Origin: Enterococcus faecalis 13-SD-W-01
Lineage (GTDB): Bacteria; Bacillota; Bacilli; Lactobacillales; Enterococcaceae
Reading direction: 5' to 3'
DNA length: 64,000 bases
Assembly (NCBI GenBank): GCA_000415185.1
Contig: KE351687.1
Coordinates: forward strand, 81,783-145,782
The notes beneath the pieces are model-generated. The model did not search any database and had not been told where the DNA came from. It saw only the letters and a list, made by a program, of their open reading frames with translations. Below are positions 56,520 through 64,000 of the stretch, piece by piece. A program made the position numbers and the translations under genes. How positions within the stretch are numbered: the first letter of the stretch is position 1; the number at the start of each line of letters is the position of its first letter.

Positions 56520-56598
56520 TGTTAAAAATATTCTTAGCAGTCGCATTTCATACCGAAATTCCTTATAATGAAAGAAGAGAAAAAAATGAGGGATAGAA

Positions 56599-57150
56599 TT
56601 GACGAAAAAACAACGCTATATTGATCGCTTCTGGCTAGTAGTCAAATATTTTCTGAGTGCGGCTTTCATTGCTTTTATTTTACGCGGGTTTTTCCTGATA
56701 CCGGTACCTGTTGAAGGAAACTCTATGGAAACGACATTAAGCCAGGGAAATATGATCGCCATGGAAAAAATAACTGAAATCAAGCGTTTTGACGTCATCG
56801 TTTTCCAATTAGCAGATGGAACGATCTACATCAAGCGAGTGATTGGTTTGCCAGGAGAAGAAATCAGTTATCAAAAAGACCAGCTTACAATCAATGGGAA
56901 AATAATAAAAGAACCTTTTTTGCGTAAAAACATCCAACTTGACCATGAGGATGCTTCTTATACGACAGACTTTACGTTGCAAGAACTGATTGGAGAGGAC
57001 CGGCTCGCCGACGACAGTTATTTTGTGATGGGGGACAATCGCCGTGTGTCTAAAGACAGCCGTTCATTCGGTACTGTATCAAAAGACGAGATCCTTGGCA
57101 AAGCGAGGTTTGTTTATTATCCATTCAGTGATATGAAATGGATTCGTTGA
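56599..57150 (+). CDS. Signal peptidase I
   Basis: The 183-residue membrane protease removes signal peptides of exported proteins. One N-terminal transmembrane helix (about 12-34) is followed by the catalytic Ser42 in PVEGNSMETTL and Lys79 in IYIKRVIGLPGEE, with box E GDNRRVSKDSR. It starts at TTG after GAGGG. Located next to the WxL operon, it may be a second enzyme dedicated to surface proteins, though this cannot be shown here. Confidence 0.93.
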   Translation: MTKKQRYIDRFWLVVKYFLSAAFIAFILRGFFLIPVPVEGNSMETTLSQGNMIAMEKITEIKRFDVIVFQLADGTIYIKRVIGLPGEEISYQKDQLTINGKIIKEPFLRKNIQLDHEDASYTTDFTLQELIGEDRLADDSYFVMGDNRRVSKDSRSFGTVSKDEILGKARFVYYPFSDMKWIR

Positions 57151-57181
57151 GCAGTCAAAAATAATTACTTCGGCTCGAAGC

Positions 57182-57213
57182 AGACGGGACAGATAATTGT
57201 TCCGTCTTTTTTT
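57182..57213 (+). terminator. Terminator of the signal peptidase gene
   Basis: AGACGGGACA pairs with TGTTCCGTCT, followed by seven T. Confidence 0.85.
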
Positions 57214-57420
57214 GTTATAGAAAATCATTTTTTGATTCATAAAATGATAAATAAATGAAAATGACTGTTCAGAGAGGAAGAGTGGGTGGAAAACATAGGA
57301 TAATAATAAAAGAACATCGACTTTTTCGTCCACATAGAAATATCTCAGACGATAAGCTCACAATAATCAATATGGGAGTGTTATGCAAGAAAATCGTATC
57401 AAAGAATTGGAGGGATTTAT

Positions 57421-58719
57421 TTGTTAGTAAGCAATTACAATGCTGTCCAGCTTTTTGTCAGTATCATCGGTCTGTTAGGCGCAGGTTTTTATTTTTATCG
57501 AATGAATTTCCTGACAACGTACAATTATTTGATCCTGTGTTTTTTGTTTTTAGGGGAAGAAGCAGGTGTCTTTTTTATGCAGGAAGAAGCGTTGTTTCTT
57601 TTTATGCCGGCTAATTATCTGCTGGTTGCTCTATTTCTGACGATTTCTGGTCAGCTTTTCATCACAAGTGTGTTTTTGACGATGTTTGCTTTTGCCATTG
57701 ATCAACTTTCGCGGATCGCTGTTGACAGTTTGTTCATGTTTTATGAGATGGATTTCTTTCCAACATGGAATGTTGTTCGCTGGCTGGCAGTATTTACAAT
57801 GATCAGACTGCTTTTATTCCTGTTTCAAGATCGATTGTATAACTGGTTTATTTATAAGTCTCATATCCTTCAAATCACTGTGTTTCTCAAAAAGAAAAAT
57901 GCCTTTATTTTGAGTATCCTCTTTTTTGTCTTCTTTTTGGGGCTGAAGCTGTTTTTCGGGAGTCCGATCTTTGCGTTTCAGCGTTTTTACTTAACATTTA
58001 GTTCAGCTGTATTTTTCTTGATCCTGTTATTTGTTTCGCTGGCAGGGATATTTTTAAGTAAACAAAAACAACAATTGAGTTTGCATATCGAGAAACAAGC
58101 AGCAGCAGAGCTTTCTTTAGCGAATATCCAAACATTGACGCATGACTTCAATAATATCTTATATACATTAGCTGAGTTGATCAAACATAATGACAAGGAA
58201 GAAGCTTTAGCTTATATCTCAAGTATTTCAAATTATATCAATGAGGAAATCCCTGTCCGCAACTATCACAGGATCGAACAAATGAAAAATCATTGGCTGA
58301 AACATTATTTGGTTTCTGCTTTGAAAAAATGCCGTCAGCAAAACATTTCTGTTGAATTACAAGTGCAGGAAATGGAACAGATACTGGATGATTTTTTAAT
58401 GATCGACGCGGTCAGATGTCTCTCTATCCTTTTTGATAATGCTGTTGAAGAATGTGCGAATCAAGAGAAGACAACTATAAAAGTAGATCTTTATATAGAA
58501 AGCCGCTATGTTGACTGTAAAATCGTTAATTCTCTTCATACTTCTAAAAAAACAAAAATGGACTGCGCCAAAAATGGATTTACAACAAAACCTGGACATC
58601 AAGGGATCGGACTGACTAGTATTGATCGAATCGTTTCGAAATATCGTCAAGGAGAATTTTACTTTAAACAGGCAAAAAAGGAATTTACGACGCAATTCGT
58701 ATTGAGGAAAAATGAATAA
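57421..58719 (+). CDS. AgrC/FsrC-like sensor histidine kinase
   Basis: The 432-residue kinase has a membrane region of six or seven helices (about 1-215), then a HPK10-type transmitter. The phospho-acceptor histidine is about residue 241 in TLTHDFNNIL; the N box is LSILFDNAVEEC and the G box GHQGIGL. This type usually senses small peptides (AgrC, FsrC). The start is TTG with GGAGGG five bases upstream. No agrD or agrB-like gene is nearby. It is followed after 25 bases by the response regulator. Confidence 0.88.
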   Translation: MLVSNYNAVQLFVSIIGLLGAGFYFYRMNFLTTYNYLILCFLFLGEEAGVFFMQEEALFLFMPANYLLVALFLTISGQLFITSVFLTMFAFAIDQLSRIAVDSLFMFYEMDFFPTWNVVRWLAVFTMIRLLLFLFQDRLYNWFIYKSHILQITVFLKKKNAFILSILFFVFFLGLKLFFGSPIFAFQRFYLTFSSAVFFLILLFVSLAGIFLSKQKQQLSLHIEKQAAAELSLANIQTLTHDFNNILYTLAELIKHNDKEEALAYISSISNYINEEIPVRNYHRIEQMKNHWLKHYLVSALKKCRQQNISVELQVQEMEQILDDFLMIDAVRCLSILFDNAVEECANQEKTTIKVDLYIESRYVDCKIVNSLHTSKKTKMDCAKNGFTTKPGHQGIGLTSIDRIVSKYRQGEFYFKQAKKEFTTQFVLRKNE

Positions 58720-58744
58720 ACAGATAATTAAGAGGTGAAAAGCG

Positions 58745-59497
58745 ATAAAAAGAAAAATCTATGTCATTGAAGACAGTCTTTCCCAACGAAAACAAACCAT
58801 ACAGTTGTGTCATGCTGTTCTAGAAAATAACGATAAGAACTACACACTTATCGAGGTGAGCTCTCCAGATCAGTTTTATAAAGAAGTGACACAAAAAACA
58901 ATCAAAAGCAATGATATTTTTCTGATCGATATCCATCTGAATTGCTTTTGCTCCGGTATCCAAATAGCTCAAAAAATTCGCAGCATGAATAAAGAAACAG
59001 CAATCCTCTTCACTACGTCTGATTCTTTTTCTTCGATTGAAGTAATCAATACGAGTATTCGGCCGCAAGCCTATATTTTAAAAGACAGCAGAAATCCAGC
59101 ATTTTTTTCTGAAACACTCAAATATCATCTCCAACAGCTATTTGAAATGCAAACAAATGAACCAACAAAAAATAGTGTGATTTTTACGTTCGGAGGAGAA
59201 GTATCGTCCGTTGAATCTAAGGAAATAAATTATATCCAAACCGATAAAATGAAGCGGTCATGGGTCAATATCTATTTAACGACAGATGAAGTCTTGATGA
59301 TACGAAAAAAATTTTCTGAAGTAAAAACACAACTGGCAGAGTTTAAACAGTTTATTCCCTCAAAATCTCACCTTATCAATCTAGAAAATATCAAATCTAT
59401 CAGTCGGCAGGAAGAATATATCCAATTCAAGAATGATGAATATTTGTATGTAGGGAAAAAAGTGATCGATAAAGTGCGCAAGTGTTATTTAGGATAA
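58745..59497 (+). CDS. AgrA/FsrA-like LytTR response regulator with apparent ATA start
   Basis: The 250-residue regulator has a receiver domain (KIYVIEDS at 4-11, phospho-Asp in IFLIDIHL near residue 64, YILKDS near 117) and a C-terminal LytTR DNA-binding domain (about 140-250). The frame has no ATG, GTG or TTG until a TTG at 58805, which would remove the first beta strand and its acidic residues. An ideal GAGGTG at 58732-58737 is seven bases before ATA at 58745, so ATA is the likely start, or an ATG has mutated. It is paired with the kinase gene just upstream. Confidence 0.8.
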   Translation: MKRKIYVIEDSLSQRKQTIQLCHAVLENNDKNYTLIEVSSPDQFYKEVTQKTIKSNDIFLIDIHLNCFCSGIQIAQKIRSMNKETAILFTTSDSFSSIEVINTSIRPQAYILKDSRNPAFFSETLKYHLQQLFEMQTNEPTKNSVIFTFGGEVSSVESKEINYIQTDKMKRSWVNIYLTTDEVLMIRKKFSEVKTQLAEFKQFIPSKSHLINLENIKSISRQEEYIQFKNDEYLYVGKKVIDKVRKCYLG

Positions 59498-59582
59498 CGA
59501 AAAATTTTGTATTTGAACGAAAGAAACAAAACATGACATAAAAGAAACACTTCTATATAAATCATCAAGCATAATAAGGATA

Positions 59583-59600
59583 GTTAAGCGATGACTTAAC
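59583..59600. promoter_or_regulatory. Possible regulator-binding inverted repeat
   Basis: GTTAAG and CTTAAC separated by six bases, 31 bases before the secreted-protein start. LytTR regulators often bind GTT-containing repeats, so it is a candidate site for the adjacent response regulator; but it is downstream of the likely -10 and not verified. Confidence 0.35.
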
Positions 59601-59630
59601 AAACCAATAAACTTGAAGGAGATACATAGC

Positions 59631-60227
59631 ATGTACAAAAGAATTTTATTAACATCAGCAGTAATCTTAACAACATTTGTTTCAGGAGCAGCTTCCGTGA
59701 GCGCTGCACAAGTCACTCCAGAACAGCCGACAGTATCACAATCAATTGAAAACGAACAAATCGGCCAACTAGGTGTTTGGACTTTAGGAAGCAAAGACGA
59801 ACCAACTACATATACAAAAGGTACTCAAGTTATTTATAATGGCGGGATTTTCCGTACACTTCAAACACATGCAAACGAAGGGGATATCGATTGGAATCCA
59901 GAAAAAGCAGAAGCATTATTTACTCGTATTGGTGATGCACCAACAGTTTCTGTTGATGGGAAAAAAGTGATTTTGACTGTTCCTGAAAATGTGTTTGGGT
60001 CAGAAAATCGATTTAAAGTTTATCATAACGGAGAATACATCTTTGAAGTGGATCGTCACATCGGCTACTATTCTGTACGACGTGATTTTGAAGGATACAG
60101 AACATTCACAAGAACAATCAACTGGTTGGAAAGCGGCGATGAGATCACAGTATTGACTGCAGAAGGCCGTGCGGGATGGTCAATGAGCTATAACCGAGAT
60201 ATTTTCCAAAGCGTTATTGCAAAATAA
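59631..60227 (+). CDS. Secreted chitin-binding-like protein
   Basis: The 198-residue protein has a signal peptide (about 1-26, SVSA), a module resembling CBM5/12 carbohydrate-binding domains (VWTLGSKDEPTTYTKGTQVIYNGGIFRTLQTHANEGDIDWNP, about 45-88), and a second beta-rich domain (about 105-198) with no recognised family. It may bind chitin or peptidoglycan. AAGGAG precedes the ATG at 59631. Located just after the two-component genes, it is a plausible target of them. Confidence 0.75.
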   Translation: MYKRILLTSAVILTTFVSGAASVSAAQVTPEQPTVSQSIENEQIGQLGVWTLGSKDEPTTYTKGTQVIYNGGIFRTLQTHANEGDIDWNPEKAEALFTRIGDAPTVSVDGKKVILTVPENVFGSENRFKVYHNGEYIFEVDRHIGYYSVRRDFEGYRTFTRTINWLESGDEITVLTAEGRAGWSMSYNRDIFQSVIAK

Positions 60228-60260
60228 GTCCATTTACTGATTAGTCATCAAAAAAGAGTA

Positions 60261-60312
60261 AGAACCAGAAAAAAGTTAAGGCAAAAGCCGAAAACTTCTT
60301 TCTGGTTTTTTT
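60261..60312 (+). terminator. Terminator of the secreted-protein gene
   Basis: AGAACCAGAAA pairs with TTTCTGGTTTTT, with an inner AGTT/AACT stem, followed by T run. Confidence 0.8.
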
Positions 60313-60563
60313 GCTAAACATAAAGAATAAAAAACGTTATTTTATGTATATATAATCGACAACTTTAATCACTGAGCAGAAACTCATATTTCCATGCGTA
60401 CTTTTTGGTGCTATAGTTACTAAAAGGTTCCTTTTTTGGCAGAATAGGAAAAGAAAATATTGTTTTTTTAAAGAGTATTTTTTATTTGACAAGCTTTCTT
60501 TTTTTGGGATAGAATACGTAGCGCTAAGAAACAAAGAAGTGTACCAATTTAGGAGGAAGAGCA
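60313..60563 (+). promoter_or_regulatory. AT-rich intergenic region with the promoter of the flavin oxidoreductase gene
   Basis: TTGACA at 60486-60491, an 18-bp spacer and TAGAAT at 60510-60515 form the promoter; TAGCGCTA at 60519-60526 is a palindrome near the start point. AGGAGG precedes the ATG. The remaining 150 bases show nothing recognisable. Confidence 0.6.
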
Positions 60564-61658
60564 ATGGCAAATTTTAAAGAAACATTCCAATTCAAGAACG
60601 GAAGTACACTACGCAACCGTTTGATGCTGTCGCCAATGACAACGGAAATGAGTTTTTACAATGGGATCGTGACCCAAGATGAGCTCCGCTATTATGCAAA
60701 TCGCTCACATGATTTAGGCGCTGTGATAACAGGAGCAGCGAATGTACAAGCAATCGGACAAGGTTGGAAAGGTGAATTAGGTGTTTATGATGACCGCTTT
60801 ATTCCTGGATTGACAAAATTAGCTCAAAGCATCCAAGCAGGCGGTGCTAAAGCGATCTTGCAGATTTTCCATGGCGGACGTATGACACCAACAGCTGTGA
60901 TCGACGGACAACAACCTGTTTCTGCTAGTGCAGTTCCAGCAGAAAGACCTGATGCACCAACACCTCGCGCGCTAACTGGTGAAGAAGTGCTTGCTGTGAT
61001 TGAAGATTTTAAAAAAGCAGCGATACGCGCAGTAAAAGCAGGCTTTGATGGTATCGAGATCCATGGAGCCAATACTTATTTGATCCAACAATTCTTTTCA
61101 CCACACTCAAATCGTCGTGAGGATGAATGGGGCGGAAGTTTAGAAAACCGATATCATTTTGTGGATGTTTTGGTAGATGAAGTTATTGCAGGTGTCAAAC
61201 AAGCAACCAGCGAACCGTTTATTATCGGCTATCGTTTTTCTCCTGAAGAATTTGAAACACCTGGGATTCGTATGGAGCACACACTGTACCTTGTCGATCA
61301 TTTAGCTGAAAAAGAATTAGACTATCTGCATGTTTCTTTAAATACGTATGATCGTGTATCTGTCGAAGAAGCCTACCAAGAAAAAACGATTTTAGCTTAT
61401 ATGCAAGAAAAAATCGCCGGACGTTTGCCATTGATTGGTGTAGGAAGTATCGAAACAGCCGACGATATCGAAAAAACATTACAATCTGCTGATTTAGCAG
61501 CTGTTGGCCAAGCAATGCTTGTTGACCCAGACTGGGCGAAAAAAATCTTAGCTGATCAACCAGTAAAACGCGTGTCTGAGTTGCCTGAAGAAATTCGTGC
61601 ACTTTTTCGTATAAGCATCTGGGATTATGTCGATGCAGTTCGCGGAGATAAACGTTAA
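60564..61658 (+). CDS. NADH-dependent flavin oxidoreductase (old yellow enzyme family)
   Basis: The 364-residue FMN enzyme reduces alpha,beta-unsaturated carbonyls or similar acceptors using NAD(P)H. It is a TIM barrel with RLMLSPMTTEMS, QIFHGGRM, GFDGIEIHGANTYLIQQFFSPHSNRREDEWGGSLENRY and VGSIETADD as family blocks. The HGAN motif supplies the substrate-binding residues. The length is that of the single-domain form. Physiological substrate unknown. It has its own promoter and a terminator at 61673. Confidence 0.93.
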   Translation: MANFKETFQFKNGSTLRNRLMLSPMTTEMSFYNGIVTQDELRYYANRSHDLGAVITGAANVQAIGQGWKGELGVYDDRFIPGLTKLAQSIQAGGAKAILQIFHGGRMTPTAVIDGQQPVSASAVPAERPDAPTPRALTGEEVLAVIEDFKKAAIRAVKAGFDGIEIHGANTYLIQQFFSPHSNRREDEWGGSLENRYHFVDVLVDEVIAGVKQATSEPFIIGYRFSPEEFETPGIRMEHTLYLVDHLAEKELDYLHVSLNTYDRVSVEEAYQEKTILAYMQEKIAGRLPLIGVGSIETADDIEKTLQSADLAAVGQAMLVDPDWAKKILADQPVKRVSELPEEIRALFRISIWDYVDAVRGDKR

Positions 61659-61672
61659 TACAGGAGAGAAAA

Positions 61673-61709
61673 TAGTAATTACGAAATTTTCGTGATTACT
61701 GTTTTTTTT
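61673..61709 (+). terminator. Terminator of the flavin oxidoreductase gene
   Basis: AGTAATTACGAA pairs with TTCGTGATTACT, followed by eight T. Confidence 0.88.
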
Positions 61710-61798
61710 GTGCTGTTTTTCTTCTCAATAGCTGAAAATACTTTTTTTCAGAAAAAATAAGTATAATTAAGAAAAATAAGCATAGAGGGGGAGCACAG

Positions 61799-62485
61799 AT
61801 GGAGGGCAGACAAAAAGAAAACCGTATTGATCTCAATGAAGTAGAGCCGAAGATCCGCAAGTACTTGCTTGATAAAAATCCTGAATTGAATGAAGATTCC
61901 ACGATTTCATTTGTTGAATTATTGAACTATCGTCTGGAATACTTGCAGGAACAGATTCTTCAGGAACAAGATGAAACGAAGAAAATCAATCAAGAAATGA
62001 TTGAAAAAATCAAAGAGAATAAAATCATCAGTACAAATCTCAATAGTTCGTTTGAAGGGAAAAAGACGCTGGGACAAAAAGCGGCTGATGCGATTGCAAA
62101 ATTTGGCGGAAGCTGGCCGTTTATTTTTATATTCATTTGTGTTTTGATCATCTGGATCTTTTTGAATTCCCTGACGGATTGGTTCCAGCCTTTTGATAAA
62201 TACCCGTTTATTTTATTGAATCTTGCACTCTCCTGTCTTGCTGCGATCCAAGCCCCTATTATCATGATGAGCCAAAACCGGCAAGCAGCTCGTGACCGAA
62301 AAGAAGCAGACAACGACTACCGGACAAATTTAAAAGCGGAACTGGAGATTAGTTTGCTTCACGAGAAAATCGATTACTTGATGTCCGAACAATGGCAGCA
62401 TATCGTCGAACTTCAGCAGCTGCAAATCGAATTATTGACCCAGCTCCATGAACAAATCACACCGCAAGAAGAGACGAAAAACTAA
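61799..62485 (+). CDS. DUF1003 family membrane protein
   Basis: The 228-residue protein has a charged N-terminal helical part (about 1-90), two transmembrane segments (FGGSWPFIFIFICVLIIWIFLNSL at about 102-125, YPFILLNLALSCLAAIQAPIIMMSQNRQAARDR at about 138-160), and a helical C-terminus. FGGSW and SQNRQAARDR are DUF1003 hallmarks. The function is unknown. AGAGGGGGAG precedes the ATG. Confidence 0.9.
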   Translation: MEGRQKENRIDLNEVEPKIRKYLLDKNPELNEDSTISFVELLNYRLEYLQEQILQEQDETKKINQEMIEKIKENKIISTNLNSSFEGKKTLGQKAADAIAKFGGSWPFIFIFICVLIIWIFLNSLTDWFQPFDKYPFILLNLALSCLAAIQAPIIMMSQNRQAARDRKEADNDYRTNLKAELEISLLHEKIDYLMSEQWQHIVELQQLQIELLTQLHEQITPQEETKN

Positions 62486-62506
62486 TTTTTTATAAAAATA
62501 GTACGC

Positions 62507-62545
62507 AAAAGGCCGGTATATTTTTATCGGTCTTTTGTCTTTTTC
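62507..62545 (+). terminator. Terminator of the DUF1003 gene
   Basis: AAAAGGCCGGTA pairs with TATCGGTCTTTT, then a T-rich tail. Confidence 0.75.
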
Positions 62546-62685
62546 CAATTAATTTATTGAACAGTCAAGAATTTTTTAATCACTTTTTTCATTTTGCTCC
62601 TTTTTTGTAATAAACCTCTTTTTTCTTGTATATTAAATGATTGCGTTTTCATAAAATGCATATATAACAATAAGGAGGATATAGA

Positions 62686-64000
62686 ATGAGTAAAAAAATG
62701 AACAAGTATGTATATGCGGCAGCAGCATTAGGAATGTTACTGGGAACAGTGAACCCAAGCCTTGTCAATGCGGTATCTAATGAGGATGCAGCAATGACTT
62801 CGCAAGCTGATGCAGCAGAGAAAACGAGCGAGACAAGTAGTGCAGCAGCAGAGAAATCAAGTTCGGAAACACAGCAAACTGAAACCCAACAGTCAGAAAC
62901 AACAACCTCAGAAACAACGGAACAAAGTACCACGACAGATTCAAGCACACAACAAAGTACTGAACAAACAACTGAACAAATAACAGATCAGACAACAGCT
63001 GCTGATACTGATCAGGAAAGCAGTCAGGCGGCAGTAAATGATAATGACACAGATAAAGCAGAAATTGCTAAGATCGGAAAAGGCGATAAATTCAATCCGG
63101 ACTTATTTTTAAAATTTACGGAACGCAAACTTCATGAAGCTTACGACAGTGTACCAGGATTTTATTTAAAAGTATTTAAACTGAAAGGAGAAGTCGATGA
63201 TTTGATCTCACCGGAAAACATCAAAGAGAGATTTGATGTAGCGCCGGAGACTGTCAACCATCTTGTAGCTGCTTATTTTATGTACGATGCCGCTTTTGCC
63301 AAAGACAGTGTTCTGTTTTCGCTTTTGGCATTAGCCGATACGGCGGAAGTGCCTAATACAGGATTTTATCCGAACACGGAACAATTGGAAGGAACCACAC
63401 TTAACCATGAAGATGGACAAATGATGACAGTAAAAAGTTATTATGTTGATCAGAAATCGGATAAAACGGTGATTATCCATGGAGGAGTTCGTGGAAATTG
63501 GACGAACGGAATCGTTTCTGATGAATATAAGAATTTCTATGATGCCGGTTATAATCTGTTGTTTGTCGACTCACGAGCAAGCGGTGCAAGCGGCGGCGAT
63601 TATATCACTTATGGGGCCTATGAATCAGATGATGTGCTTTATTGGGTCAATAGAGAAAGCAGAGAACGTCCGCAACAAAAGATTTTATTATACGGCGGAT
63701 CAATGGGCGCGGCTACCATGATGTCGACCTTGGCCAAAGATGTACCATCAAATGTAAAAGGCATCATCGAAAATTGCGGATTCAAATCAATCAATGAACA
63801 ATTACGTTTCACCTATCAAACGAAAATAGCACCGGCTCTTATGAATCTTTTTGACAAGTTAGATGTAGCTGCTGACCAAGCACACGAAGATATGTACATG
63901 TCGATGCTTCAGCAATATTACAATGATCCTTATGTAAAAATCGATTTGACACAAGACCTTCCAGTTATCGGAATGACAAATTCTGCGATTCCAAAATTAA
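62686..64000 (+). CDS. Secreted alpha/beta hydrolase with Ser/Thr/Gln-rich linker (3' end cut by window)
   Basis: At least 438 residues are present with no stop before the window end. The signal peptide (about 1-30, ending LVNA) is followed by a low-complexity Ser/Thr/Glu/Gln linker (about 35-125) and an alpha/beta hydrolase domain. TVIIHGGVRGNW holds the oxyanion loop, VDSRASGASGGDYI follows, and the nucleophile elbow is GGSMGAA (about 345). The substrate is unknown; family members are esterases, lipases or peptidases. AAGGAGG lies eight bases before the ATG. The linker could span the wall; any anchoring signal would lie beyond the window. Confidence 0.88.
   Translation, partial: MSKKMNKYVYAAAALGMLLGTVNPSLVNAVSNEDAAMTSQADAAEKTSETSSAAAEKSSSETQQTETQQSETTTSETTEQSTTTDSSTQQSTEQTTEQITDQTTAADTDQESSQAAVNDNDTDKAEIAKIGKGDKFNPDLFLKFTERKLHEAYDSVPGFYLKVFKLKGEVDDLISPENIKERFDVAPETVNHLVAAYFMYDAAFAKDSVLFSLLALADTAEVPNTGFYPNTEQLEGTTLNHEDGQMMTVKSYYVDQKSDKTVIIHGGVRGNWTNGIVSDEYKNFYDAGYNLLFVDSRASGASGGDYITYGAYESDDVLYWVNRESRERPQQKILLYGGSMGAATMMSTLAKDVPSNVKGIIENCGFKSINEQLRFTYQTKIAPALMNLFDKLDVAADQAHEDMYMSMLQQYYNDPYVKIDLTQDLPVIGMTNSAIPKL

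Noticed and set aside
57255-57614. Basic frame of 119 residues overlapping the kinase start
   Set aside because: It has no good ribosome binding site for its length and covers the first 190 bases of the kinase gene in another frame.

Overview
This window is a low-GC Gram-positive chromosome segment from an Enterococcus of the E. faecium group. The gene order fur, xerD, ribT, scpA, scpB, rluB, ribU, fer, ypbB, recQ, LysM protein, cmk, rpsA, der, hup, ypiA, ypiB, MazG-like, cca matches the Firmicute core. The WxL surface-protein cluster, a MapZ protein and a stand-alone, streptococcal-looking EF-Tu point to Enterococcus. There are no rRNA or tRNA genes, CRISPR arrays, complete insertion sequences or prophage genes.

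Layout. 1-7 kb: YxeA-like protein, unknown protein, tufB, lysozyme-like protein, DUF368 membrane protein and a P-type ATPase. 7-13.4 kb: dnaG-rpoD, mapZ and cvfB. 13.4-18.8 kb: fur behind two perfect Fur/PerR-type boxes, a block of palindromic repeats, xerD, the ScpAB condensin genes, rluB and an FMN-riboswitch-controlled riboflavin transporter. 19-25.8 kb: YfcC-type carrier, M20 dipeptidase, ferredoxin, YpbB-RecQ and a LysM protein. 26-35.3 kb: cmk, rpsA, der, hup, a frameshifted AroB-like gene, ypiA, ypiB, a MazG-like hydrolase and cca, with a second repeat block. 35.3-40.4 kb: a GntR regulator divergent from a PTS/oxidoreductase operon, with two identical 14-bp palindromic operators. 40.5-51.3 kb: two unknown small proteins, Na+/H+ antiporter, Uup-like ABC-F, thyA-folA, hemolysin III, DegV, YpmR-YpmS, MsrA and YozE. 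51.5-57.2 kb: WxL locus (DUF916 protein, small WxL, large LRR-like WxL, small FPQTG-anchored protein) followed by signal peptidase I. 57.4-60.2 kb: an AgrC/AgrA-type two-component pair, whose regulator seems to start at ATA, and a secreted chitin-binding-like protein. 60.5-64 kb: flavin oxidoreductase, DUF1003 protein and a secreted alpha/beta hydrolase cut by the window end.

The first 51 kb is mostly housekeeping: replication and transcription initiation, chromosome organisation, ribosome and tRNA maturation, folate/dTMP and riboflavin supply. The accessory interest lies in the sugar PTS operon, the cell-surface WxL locus and the quorum-sensing-like two-component system. The best second-look items are the ATA start of the response regulator, the palindromic repeat family, the frameshifted AroB-like gene, the two symmetric operators of the PTS operon, and a strong terminator-like hairpin between the dnaG promoter and its start codon.
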